A stretch of DNA of 64,000 bases from Lonicera japonica (taxonomy: Eukaryota; Streptophyta; Magnoliopsida; Dipsacales; Caprifoliaceae). Every line of letters begins with the position of its first letter. The first letter of the stretch is position 1. Under the pieces are notes generated by a model. That model did not search any database, had not been told where the DNA came from, and worked only from the letters and a program-made list of their open reading frames with translations. The translations under genes and the position numbers were made by a program. Where the stretch lies: the NCBI GenBank assembly GCA_021464415.1, contig JAKCWG010000264.1, positions 124,001 to 188,000 of the forward strand, read 5' to 3'. Positions 10,988-21,008 of the stretch are shown here, in pieces.

Positions 10988-12435
10988 GGGTGGTGATGTT
11001 GGCACCCCCAATATCTATTGGTAACACTCCCACTCAAAAAAAAAAGTAAATTGTTATTTCCACCCCACTTCATTTAATCTAGTAAAAAAGTTAATTAACA
11101 CTAAACTAATTTTTCACCCACTTGTTTTAATTTAAAACAAAAGTTAATTAATCTCCCTCCAAAGTTAATCAACATTTATCTCCAAATTAATTTCCCTCCA
11201 AAATCTCCCTCCAAAGTTAATCAAACATTTATTCCAAATTAATTTCCTTCCAAAATTCTCTCTTCTACCAAAATAGGCAACAAAGCTTTGATCTCCACCA
11301 TTGATGCAAAAAGGTAAGCATGAGAAGAATGGAAGGAAAAAAGAAAACTTTGGAACAAGATAAGAACACCAACAAACAAAACTCCATTAATGCAAAACTC
11401 TAAAATTTGAGGAGAATGGTATAAACAAAACCTCCATTGATGCAAAATTCAAAAGTTAAGAATAACGGTAGAAGAAAGAAAGAAACTTTAAAATAAGGAA
11501 AGAAAAAAAAATAAGAAAAAGTTAATGAAAGGAAACATGAAGAAGGTTTACTCGGTTCTCCGTAACCGAGTTGCAGGCTTGTACACTCGGTTGCTCTCAA
11601 CCGAGTATGAAATCCCATAAAATGTAATGCTCTCGGGACCTTCATTCGGTTGAGAGCAACCGAGTGTGATTAATGTCACTCGGCTGCTCACAGCCGAGCA
11701 TAATATAACAACACTCGACTGCTCTCAACCGAATGAAGGTCCAGAGCATGACATTTTATGAGATTTCATACTCGGTTGAGAGCAGTCGAGTATACAAGCC
11801 TGCAACTCGGTTACGGAGAACCGAGTAAGCCTTCTTCGTGTTTTAAACAAAAAATTTTGTTTTTTGTTTATATATTTGATGTGTATACTATAAAAATCAT
11901 ATAAACAATAAAACAAAATAAAAACATGTATGTCTCTCTTTCATTAATTCTTTTTTACTTGTTTTCCTTCCTTTATTACAAAGTTCCTTTTTTTTCTACT
12001 ATTATTTTCAAATTTTGAGTTTGCATCAATGGAGCTCTTGTTTTGTTTTGTTTATACCATTCTTCCCAAACTTAGAGTTTTGCATTAATGGAGGTTTTAT
12101 TTGTTGTTTTGGTGCTACCAAAATTTGTTGCTAAATAGAGAAGATAGTAGATATGGTAATTTTGCTTGTTTGAGAAGATGGTAGAGATGGTGGAGAAATT
12201 TTGAGGTTAGTTTGGGGTAATTTGTTTTATGTTATTATGTAGTTAATTACTTAATCATGTTATTAATTAATTAAGTATGAGATTAGTTCCTAAAAATAAG
12301 TGGGTGGTGAGTGGTGGAGTGGTGGGAGTGGTAGGTATAATATGGAGTATTCTTAAGATAAAAATGTAAAAGTGGGAGTGTTAGTAAGAGTGGGAGTGTT
12401 AACAAAAGATTTGTGGGGTGCCAACATCACCACCC
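10988..12435. mobile_element. Long-armed foldback transposon with 8-bp duplication
   Basis: 1448 bp. Both ends read GGGTGGTGATGTTGGCAC inward and are flanked by a perfect TTAATTAT duplication (10980-10987 and 12436-12443). Each arm is about 700 bp and partly made of small repeats around CTCCATTRATGCAAAACTC. The arms converge on the palindromic core at 11539-11837. No transposase; must be moved in trans. The 8-bp duplication fits hAT, but the ends are not hAT-like, so the superfamily is left open. Confidence 0.88.
11539..11837. repeat. Core palindrome with seven hairpin units
   Basis: Two arms of about 150 bp, near-identical by eye, meet at about 11688. Seven short palindromes of the form CTCGGYTG...CARCCGAG are set symmetrically: near 11550, 11586, 11644, 11679-11698 (centre), 11713, 11771 and 11806. 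Example: CTCGGTTGCTCTCAACCGAG. No protein is expected. As RNA this would form a long duplex whose arms can also fold into local hairpins. Confidence 0.92.
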
Positions 12436-14021
12436 TTAATTATACTGGACTGATTAAAGCTCAAAATTTTTATTTTCAAACATAAAACCAACATAAAAAT
12501 TAAAGAAATTGAATAGAAGTGAGTATTGATGTAAAAAAGAGGAGAAATAAAGGTGGGCCAGATTAAAGAAAATTAAGCAATTGCCATTGTATACTAAACC
12601 TCTATTGCCCTAATTGGGATCTACTATCTTTTTGCTATAGATTTAGAGAGAGAAAAAAGAGAGGAGAAAGAAAGGTGGGTCTTTTTTCTCTCTTTATTTG
12701 TACTGTAATCGACATTCCTTTTCTCTCTATATTTATTGATACAACTCTTTCTCACTATAAGGGATTTGAACGTTGATTTAAAATGCACAGGGGTAATAAA
12801 AAAGGGAACACAAGAGTAGAAAAGGAATGGCGGGAAGAAAAGAGAAAAGAGAATTGATAATGGGAAGGACAGTGGGAACAATTGATTGTCAGGGGTGACT
12901 TGAATACTTGCATTTTTCTTTTATTTTTCTCCATTTCTTCCTTCCGCCCTTTCTTTCTTCTTGTTAATGGGTCTCAGGGTCTGGTAAAACTAAATGATTG
13001 GAATTTTCTGTTATGCCCCTCCAACAAAGCCATGTGAGTGGCACACACTTTATTCCGTCCACAAAATTAACAAAACTTGGTTTGAGGGACTAGTGACATG
13101 CGGCAGATAAATTAGGGTGTGATGAGTCAAAATTTAAATATCAAGAACCCAAAGTGATAATCCAGGTAAACATCAAGAGATTAAAGTGTCAAAAGCTCAA
13201 TCTAATATGTATTTATGTTTCTGCAGCGTTTTTTTTTTTCAAACTAATTTTGCCCCTTAACATTTTTATGCTAAATTTATATAGTTTTTACAAAATTCTG
13301 TCCCATAATTTTCCCCAATTAATTTACTTTACCTAATATTTTTACGTCAATTTTTTGCTTGTAAATTGCAGTTAGTTGTACAATTGATCCACAATTTTAT
13401 TTTATTTTTTACCATTTCAATAGAATTTTATCAAGTTTTATAAATTATACTTTGACAGTTTGACTCCTTGATTCAAAACAACAAAAAAAAATGTATTGAC
13501 AGTCAGTCATCTTTGTAAGAACTGCACGTAGTATCATATCTACAAATGATGCAGTGAGTTTTTATCCCAACCCAACCCAAATGGGACGTGTTTTGGTGGG
13601 TCTGTTGGTACTGGTTCAAGTTAAGGACGGGTTTGGTTCATGTGTACAAGCAAAAGGGTCAGGTTCATGATGTAGATTTTAAAACCTGTTTCAGGTTGGG
13701 TATGGTCAAAACCGTTCACAATCACTATGTAGAATTGAATTGATATTGGGGAATAAATGACTGTTGAATTTGCTTTTGTATAATATCAAATAGGAAAAAA
13801 AAGGATTCTTTGGACTTTGGTGTCCTAGTTTGTTAAAATTGAACTTGAGGTAGTTTGCAAGAATTGTAAAATAAGTAGTTTGCATCATTTTTGGTTGATT
13901 AAGGATTTTAATGGATTGACCGACAAAACCATCGAGAATGGACCCCAAATTTCAAATTTTGAAAACTATAGACTTCTAACTCATTTTCGACAAAATTATG
14001 GACTCGGAAGTCCAAATGACC

Positions 14022-14724
14022 CATTATTATACCTTGGTACTCTTTCACTATCTTTCATAGCTTGCCAGCTCTCATTACGTGGTCTACTTCTTTGGACCAT
14101 GAGGGTCTTTCATCATTGTCTTGGTCTAACCAGCCATGTACCCAATTGAATTGTTACTTCAAGCATGTTTTGCTCCAGAATGAGGGGGACGCGAGCCATC
14201 TGATTTACTCAATGATATAGTTTTAAACAGCTAAATAAATAAAGTATGCATGTCCAAAACTTGGAGAAAAGCTTTTATTACATTAATAAGACACCTTAAG
14301 TGGCGGAGTGAAGAAATTTTTTAAAGAGGGATAAGCTTAACATTAATTTTACTTTTTATAAATTGAAGAAGAAAATTAAGTATTGATATTATTTTAATTT
14401 TGTTCAATATATATATATATATTTGTGTGTGTGTGGGGTGGGGTGGGGGGGGTTGTTTAAGATCAATACTATTAGTAAATTTTAACACTTGATTACAGAA
14501 AATTTTGAGAGGGCAATTCCCTTTGCTTAGCTATGACTCTGGCACTCCACCCTAATATTATGAGCCATGTAAGAGAACTGAGTGACTTAAATCACCAAAT
14601 TTTCAGGTAAATGGCATGTATATATATATAGTCATGGAGACATTACGGCCCAAAATTTCATTACCCTGAAATAACCTAAGGTATTGTAGGAGATTACTCC
14701 AGTAATATTGAAGATTAGACTACA
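14022..14724. other. No gene seen
   Basis: AT-rich. A (TA)n(TG)n(G)n tract lies at about 14407-14454. AGTGGCGGAGTG near 14300 is similar to other 'GTGGCGGA' termini in this window. Confidence 0.4.
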
Positions 14725-15060
14725 AAACGTCATTGTGGAGTCTGACTCCTCTAAAGCGGTGAAGTTAATTTTGAACCTGGTGGACGGTTTCCACCCTTTC
14801 AACCAGACCATTTTTGAATTGCAAAGCGCCGGTTGGGCCGGAGATCCTGGTCTTGCTAGCTGAATTTAGTCCCGCGGGCAGCAAACAGATGCATGTGCAT
14901 ATATTCTTGCTATATAGGGTAATTCATTGGGGATGGATGAATTTTGTAGTTTTGATGATCCTCCTCCTTTAGTTAGGAATATGTTGTTTCCTGATTGTAT
15001 GGGTTAGTTTTGTTTTGGTCTTCGCCGTCTTTAGTTAAAAAAAATAAATAAATAAATAAA
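14725..15060 (+). pseudogene. 5'-truncated LINE: RNase H tail and 3' end
   Basis: Frame from about 14725 reads VIVESDSSKAVKLI, the RNase H-like domain common at the end of plant L1-type LINE proteins, with the acidic ESDS motif. A second short frame (DDPPPLVRN ... DCMG then stop, about 14939-15006) resembles the usual end of these proteins. An A-rich tail of AAATAAATAAAT units follows at about 15038-15060. The upstream reverse transcriptase is absent, consistent with 5' truncation during insertion. A MULE starts 30 bp later. Confidence 0.7.
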
Positions 15061-15667
15061 AGAGAAAAAAAAAAATATATATATATATAGACTAAATGAC
15101 ACCAGTGCACTCTAAACTATTAAAATGTATCACTTTGCACCCTAAACATGTTTTTGATAGTTTGCATCCCAAATGTACAATATGAATCATATCTCCATTT
15201 CTGGCTGCTGCTTACTACTTTCCAGCCACACGAGCAACTCACGTGTCCAATTAGAAGTTCATTTCGGACAATGCAGCTGAAGCAGGTACTCTCTCATATA
15301 ACGTTTCATCCCACTCACTTTGTTTTATTAAAGCCAAAACTTGGACACCACAAAAACAAAGAGAAACCCTTGTTACTTACCAAACATTGAAGCCAAACGT
15401 TACGATCAAATGCAATGGACAAGCATCGGGCGATTTCAGTTTTTGATGATCCACATATTGACCCGGACAGAATGTACTGTAACCATTTTATTTTACTTTG
15501 ATTTGTGTTTCGTTTTGATGCTCTGTTCGTATTTTTTGAAATAGAGTTGCATGGTTTGTATACTTACATTTAAGGTTTAGGTTTATGTATTACGGTTATG
15601 TATTTAGGCTTTGTTTCTAATGTAATGCATTATATATATTTACACAGTTGTTAACTCCCCATTATGT

Positions 15668-16240
15668 ATGAGGAATTTCCTAATGGAAAGGATTGGGAAG
15701 AACATAGATAAAATAAGGAAATGCCTAACTTTGCTTGGCCTAAGAATAATGAAGAAAATAAAGAAGAATGAAGAATTGGCTAAAACTTGGATTTGCAAGT
15801 GGTCTGGTGGTCCTGAATATCGATCAGGGGTTAAAGGCCCTAATGTCAGCTATTTGGTGGATTTGGTGAAAAGAACATGTCCTTGTAGAGCGTGGCAGAT
15901 TAGTGGAATACCTTGTGTACATGCAACACCAGCCATCTTAATTATATCATGCAGATAAAGTAGAAAATCATGTTCATGGGTGCTACAAGGTAGAAACCAT
16001 CTACTTGCATATGAAAACATCTTAGCACCCATCAATGGGCCTGATTTATGGCCACAAACAAACCTCCCACCTCTCAATGAGCCTTATGTTGAACGTCAAG
16101 TTGGGAGACTAAAGACAAATAAAAACAAGAAAAATGATGATAAAAAGAAATAAGGAAAACTGACCAAGAATAGCGTGGCAAGGCATTGTAGTGGTTGTGG
16201 TGGAACAGGTCACAATCTTAGAAGTTATAAAGGGTAAGGG
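15668..16240 (+). pseudogene. MURA-like transposase, C-terminal remnant
   Basis: The first open frame (15668-15958) holds a SWIM zinc finger (CPCRAW, then GIPCVHA), diagnostic for MULE/FAR1-type transposases. After at least one frameshift near 15980-16000 the tail continues (NGPDLWP, then PPLNEPYVERQVGR), followed by a CCHC-like knuckle (CSGCGGTGHN, whose last cysteine is replaced by tyrosine). The DDE catalytic domain and all upstream parts are missing, so the remnant cannot transpose. Its position and direction match mudrA in full-length elements. Confidence 0.85.
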
Positions 16241-16847
16241 AATATAAGGCCAACTGGAAACAATGCAAGTGCAAGGATAAATAACACTGGAAACAAGCAT
16301 GTGCCCAGTCTCAAGTTATTAATTAGCTAATTTCGCTTATGGCAGTTGAAGTATGTAAATAAGATAGGGTGGTATATTTTGGGGTTTGTTAGTAAATTGT
16401 GGATGCTATATTTTGGGGTAAGTAATTATAGGTGGTATATTTTGGCCAATGATGAAATCATATGGATTTAGCTGAATGTTATTTGAACTTAAGTTCTATG
16501 AAATGCAATGGCTATTTTAGTTTATATGGATCTCTTACTATTGTGGAAGAATTCCTCACTTTTCCCCATTTTTTTTGTTTTGTGAGTTGTGTTGAGACAA
16601 CACTGAATTAATTGCTAGCTCAAATTTTCTTGACTTCCTATAACAAAGATATATCAAAATTTACAAGTTATGGATACAATTGAAAAACTAAAACATCAAA
16701 GATATATCAAAATTTGAAAATAACCCATGAAATTCACCATTGTTGTATCATAAACAACAAATTTCTTGACTTCCTACAACGAAAATTCCCAAAATCCATC
16801 ATTCATTCCTACAACAAAAGCCCTTTTTACTATATTAAAACCCATAC

Positions 16848-17282
16848 TTAAACTTCAGATATCACTGCTTCATCTCCTCCACTGATGGCCGAAAGCAACA
16901 ACATGAAAATCAAACAAATACATATGACAATCCATATCTTCTCTCTTATTTTCCATTGAGATACTTCAGCTTCAAAGTTGTTGATGTTACCAATTAGTCT
17001 AGGGATTATTTGTTTGCTACGAGAACACATTGGCAGATCCATCCAAGAAAAACCACACTGAAAACAAGTTTACCCATAAAGATCAAAGAATGACATATAT
17101 CAAAAACAAGTATCCAAAAAAAAAAAGAAGGAAAATTAAAATTAATTTTTATGGTAGAAAATACTTACCCCACCAGTACCACATGTCCAAAATCTTCTTC
17201 CAGGATTTTGGTTAGTCCATGATGTTCTCAATGATGGTGTAGAGCCACAGAAACATAGGAGAAAATTATTCGTTGTGTCAAA
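16848..17282 (-). CDS. GRF-type zinc-finger protein (At4g04775-like), two exons, probably 5'-defective
   Basis: Exon 1 (about 17282-17169) reads CFCGSTPSLRTSWTNQNPGR and the RRFWTC motif. Exon 2 (17057-16848) continues CGFSWMDLPMCSRSK. Together these give the cysteines and the G-R-F/W signature of GRF zinc fingers, which bind nucleic acid. The intron 17168-17058 has GTAAGT and CAG borders in phase 0. After the finger come a heptad-like stretch and a hydrophobic segment (WIVICICLIFMLLLSAI), typical of the plant At4g04775-like family. In exon 1 the frame is closed by TAG/TGA/TAG at about 17283-17300, and an ATG farther up is cut off by them. So either an unseen upstream exon exists or the gene is dead. 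It lies inside the MULE, convergent with the MURA remnant. Confidence 0.75.
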
Positions 17283-17597
17283 CTATCAACCCTAGATAGT
17301 AAACAGATATTGCTCTGTTTCTCCCATCTTCTTCTTGTTAATTGTAGGGCCTGATTTTAGCGCCAAAGTGAGGGGAAAATGGAGGGAATCATGCTTTAGC
17401 TGCATTGTCCACAATGACCTTCTAATTGGACATGTGAGTTACTCGTGTGGCTAGAAAGTAGTAAGCAGCAGCCAGAAATGGATATATGATTTAAATTGTA
17501 CATTGGGGGTGCAAACTATCACAAAAAAAAAAAAAACTTGTTTAGGGTGCAAAGTGGTACATTTTAATAGTTTGAGGTGTACTGGTATCATTTAGTC

Positions 17598-18690
17598 AAA
17601 AATATATATCCAATCAAATTGTTTTAAAGTTCCAAGTCATTTTGAATATATAATTTCTATCAGCATTTTACGTGTTTAATAATAAAAAATAGAAAATTCG
17701 TTGTATGACTTACTTTAAACTTAAAATAAATATTGTATCAGAAAGCCCTTTGTTCACATGTTCAATGCCATCTGAGATGACATTATGGTCCTTCACATGT
17801 TCAATTAATCCCCCCACAATAACTGAAAAAATCTTTCCCCTCAGGGAGTCCGGTCTAAAATCAGAACCAGCAGCTGGTACCTATCACCTGATCGATGATA
17901 CTTGTTTTTTTCACTATTCTTGCAACATCCTTTAATTTTCAAGCGCAGGTGAACATGAATAATTTTTCAACTGTACTTATAATAATTTCGTAGCCTGATC
18001 CCGCTTAATACCCTACACATAGAAAAGAGAGAAAGTCACACATTAAATAGAATAGTATTCCTAAAAAAAAAAAAAGATTGATGATTTTGTTTCTATGTAT
18101 CATATCTTGTAGTTAATCCATCCTTAAATTATGAAAATTTTGAACAGAGTTTCACAATATTGTTCTTTTCAAATTTCAGAAGTATATGCACCAATTACAA
18201 TTAAATTATAATTGTAACAATTTAGATTTTATTTTAATTAAGATTCCTAGTCCAAATATATTTTCTTTTTAATTTATTTCATATTTACCTTTAAAAAAAT
18301 TCAAACGGTTTAGGGTTAGGGTTGCGCGTGGATTGATTTAAAAATATCAGTAAGTATTTTTTCGAAGAAAAATACAAATCCTAATGTCAGTACATAGTTT
18401 AAGCATACAAAAATAAAAAATCTATTGCCAATGAGATAATCGAATAATACTTTGCAATTCGAAGAAGACAGTAAAATGGATTAACGCATCCAATGTGACA
18501 ATATTATATTGTATTGGTAAATTATGTCATGTACTGATCATGTAAACTATTCATACTGTTTTTTATGCAATTTTTGAATTGTACATTAAATTATAATAAT
18601 GGTTTCAAATTAAAAGCAGTATCAAATCTTAGGATAGTTAGATAAATTTTGTTCTTTATTATTAATACTCTAAACATTGTTGGGTTACAG
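17598..18690. other. AT-rich intergenic, no gene seen
   Basis: No domain recognised. The open frame at 17705-17935 is not supported by any motif. Confidence 0.4.
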
Positions 18691-18803
18691 TGATTCTAGC
18701 TTACACCAGGGAAAAGTATTTCTTCTATGCTTACTATGTGCTCAGAACTCTCACTTCGATGGCTTGTGAAGGAAGTGTTATATGCATCGCCCTCGCTTAT
18801 GTG
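18691..18803 (+). pseudogene. Orphan exon of an MFS (hippocampus-abundant-transcript-like) transporter
   Basis: One 113-bp exon bordered by TTACAG before and GTAATC after. It encodes ILAYTREKYFFYAYYVLR and CEGSVICIALAYV, which match one internal exon of plant membrane carriers of the tetracycline-resistance/HIAT-like MFS group. The family exon likewise ends at ALAYV before ADNVP. The following exon was not found in the next 2 kb and neither was the preceding one. I read this as a displaced or truncated gene piece. Confidence 0.6.
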
Positions 18804-19457
18804 GTAATCTTTCATTTGCTTTTCTATATATATTTACTTTTAATTATTGTAATTCAACTTTTAATCTATTTTGATAATTCATAATTAGCATGACTTGGAA
18901 TCACTCTGTAACATACAAACAAATAACTTTACTATTTGAAGAAAATGAAAGATTATATAAATTCTTTTTTTACAAGTTTATACATTATATATCCTGCTCT
19001 TATAATAAGGGCGGGAGAATGTTAATCGATTAAAATCTAAATTTTTAAAGTGGTTGTACTTATTAATTTATTGGATATTTTGGTATTAAATTGTTATTCA
19101 AAATAATATTTATAAAATCAAATTAATAATATTTTTTCTCAGCCTATTCATGCTCGTGGATTAACTTAATAGATAATGTGGATTAACTTAACAGTGCGGA
19201 TTAACTGCAATATATGGTAGATAGAAACAAAATAATCCTCAAAAGATCGTCAAGCATTTTTAAATTTTTTTTCTTTTTAATATTTCAGGTTACATTAACA
19301 TTAAGATCGAGCTAGTGTGTTTGATATAAGAATTGAAGCAGAAATTAACCTTTGCCTAAGAATTGTGTAGATAATGCATTCCTAAATCCAGCATATGGGC
19401 AGTATAAATATATAGACCGCCTATTGACTATATATATATGAATTTGGTAATATCTAC

Positions 19458-19488
<31 letters not shown>

Positions 19489-20454
19489 ATTTATCCCACC
19501 ATTAATATCTTCTCAAAAAAAAAAATCCAGCATATGGGCAATGACCTCTATGTTGAAATATGTTCTACATATTAATAGTGGGATAAATGAGAGAGAGAGA
19601 GAGGGGGGGATAAATATTACCAAATTCATATATATATAGTCAATAGGCTGGTCTATATATTTTGAGAGAGGGGATAAATTACCAAATTCTTATATAAATA
19701 GTCAGTAGGCTGGTCTATATACACTTTCATATTTTAGGTAACCTAAATCATGCATACCACACAATAGGTCAGTGTAGCAGCTGTATATACTAAATTCAAA
19801 TTCTACATGTGGGGTACAGTTCTTATATTCTAACTTTAGTCTTCCAAATACTCCATAGATTATAATTAAATTTTTTATAACTAATAGATTTGTAATTTGT
19901 TAATTGAAAAGAGCAGCGCTGTGCCCAACTGCATATCTAATATAAACTCTGAAAATATATAGTTCTATGAAGTACAAATGACGATTAACAAGACAAAGTT
20001 TCCTGTAAGTGACGGTGAGAGAAGAAGAAGAAGAAGAAAGAGAGAATAAAAGGGCAAATATCCCACATTTGGGACGGGAGAGTGAGACCCGCATAAATTT
20101 TCATGTGCACAGTATCGGGGACCACACGGTATACATTTTTCATGTGCACCTTACAAAACAAGTATATTGGACCGCATTTTTATATTATTACCAAATTATT
20201 GTTTTAACGATTCCGATCCAAGGGAAGAAGAGATAAATATATAGTTGGGAGTTATATCTTTTTGGAAAATATTCAAACGACCCCTTTGATGTTTGAAATA
20301 ACTTTTCTGTTTAATAGAAATAAATACTCATTAGATTTATTAAAGAATTACATGGTGGGTCCATCAATGAATTGATTCTTAATTATCGAAATCTAATCCA
20401 ATTAATCTGATATGCAAAGAAATTCCTAATCCGTTTATCCCACTCTCAAATATA
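18804..20454. other. Gene-free stretch
   Basis: AT-rich, holding the inverted repeat at 19408-19659 and a GAA-rich run near 20015-20050. No gene. Confidence 0.4.
19408..19659. repeat. Inverted repeat with C/CT and AG/G tracts
   Basis: Arms of about 90-100 bp (19408-19506 and 19571-19659) share ATAGACCRGCCTATTGACTA-like and GAATTTGGTAAT blocks. They end in C-run(CT)n and (GA)nG-run tracts around a loop of about 65 bp. A third, direct, partial copy follows at about 19660-19721. Confidence 0.8.
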
Positions 20455-21008
20455 TGTTGGACAAAGTAGGTGTAATATGATTTTGGTCAAAATAAATTAG
20501 TGATAAATAAAATAATAGAAATTATAAAGCAAGAGAATGAGGACATATATAAAATTAAGGATAAAAAGCTTATCGCATTTTAAAATCGAGTCTAGTGTTA
20601 GATACTATATTCTTAAGACAATTTCGCTTTTGTTACGGTATTGATGGACTCATGGATGCTATCTCCCAAGATGCAACGATTGCTGCCTATTAAAGTAATA
20701 CTTCAATAAGTACGCTTTGGCGAATCGATGATTACTGCACTCTTATATTAAACTTGAAGAACAAAACAAATGACTTGAGTAGTGGAGAGAAATGAAATAA
20801 TGATTTTTCTCTTTTCAATCAAATAAGGGAAAAGGGTTTATATAGGATTAGAGGAGTTTTTTGGAAAAATGTATGTTTCTATCTTCCAAAAAGACATGTG
20901 GTTGCCAAAAGACATACCCATTCAAAATGAAAAGTGTCCATTAAAATAAAATTATTTTTCACTCATATTAATTATTACATTATTAATATTTAATTAATAA
21001 TTCCAACA
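20455..21008 (-). repeat. 3' LTR of the non-coding element
   Basis: 554 bp, ending AATTCCAACA in plus sense. It carries the uninterrupted version of the site that is split by an insertion in the other LTR (about 20916-20930). Confidence 0.7.

Larger units (their letters stand above)
9968..13195. repeat. Second inverted-repeat pair
   Basis: About 220 bp at 9968-10190 matches the reverse complement of about 12990-13195 with small gaps. Shared blocks include CACTTTA, TTACCTGGAT, ACTCATCACACCCTAAT, GCATGTCACT and CACTCACRTGGCTTTG. The enclosed 3.2 kb shows no coding sequence. The flanks carry no clear target duplication. Confidence 0.75.
9631..14021. mobile_element. Outer inverted-repeat pair enclosing nested elements
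   Basis: The left end (9631 to about 9790) reads GGTCATTTGGACTTC and continues for about 160 bp. Its diverged reverse complement occupies about 13860-14021. Shared blocks include CATAGTTTTGTC, GTTTTGT(C/T)(A/G)GTCAA and CTATTTT. I could not fix a target duplication. The interval is 4.4 kb and encloses two further inverted-repeat pairs and a palindromic core, with no recognisable transposase. Either a long TIR element that served as a landing site, or two opposed copies of one MITE. Confidence 0.65.
15090..17597 (+). mobile_element. Mutator-like element carrying a GRF zinc-finger gene
   Basis: 2.5 kb with terminal inverted repeats of about 190-200 bp (GACTAAATGAYACCAGT inward from both ends). 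It contains a MURA C-terminal remnant on the plus strand and a GRF-type zinc-finger gene on the minus strand, pointing toward each other. The flanks are A/TA-rich (AAAAATATATA on both sides), so a 9-bp duplication is plausible but blurred by microsatellite growth. The transposase catalytic region is missing. Confidence 0.88.

Noticed and set aside
11725..11916. Open frames in the 11.5-11.9 kb palindrome
   Set aside because: By-products of the inverted repeat, with no motif.
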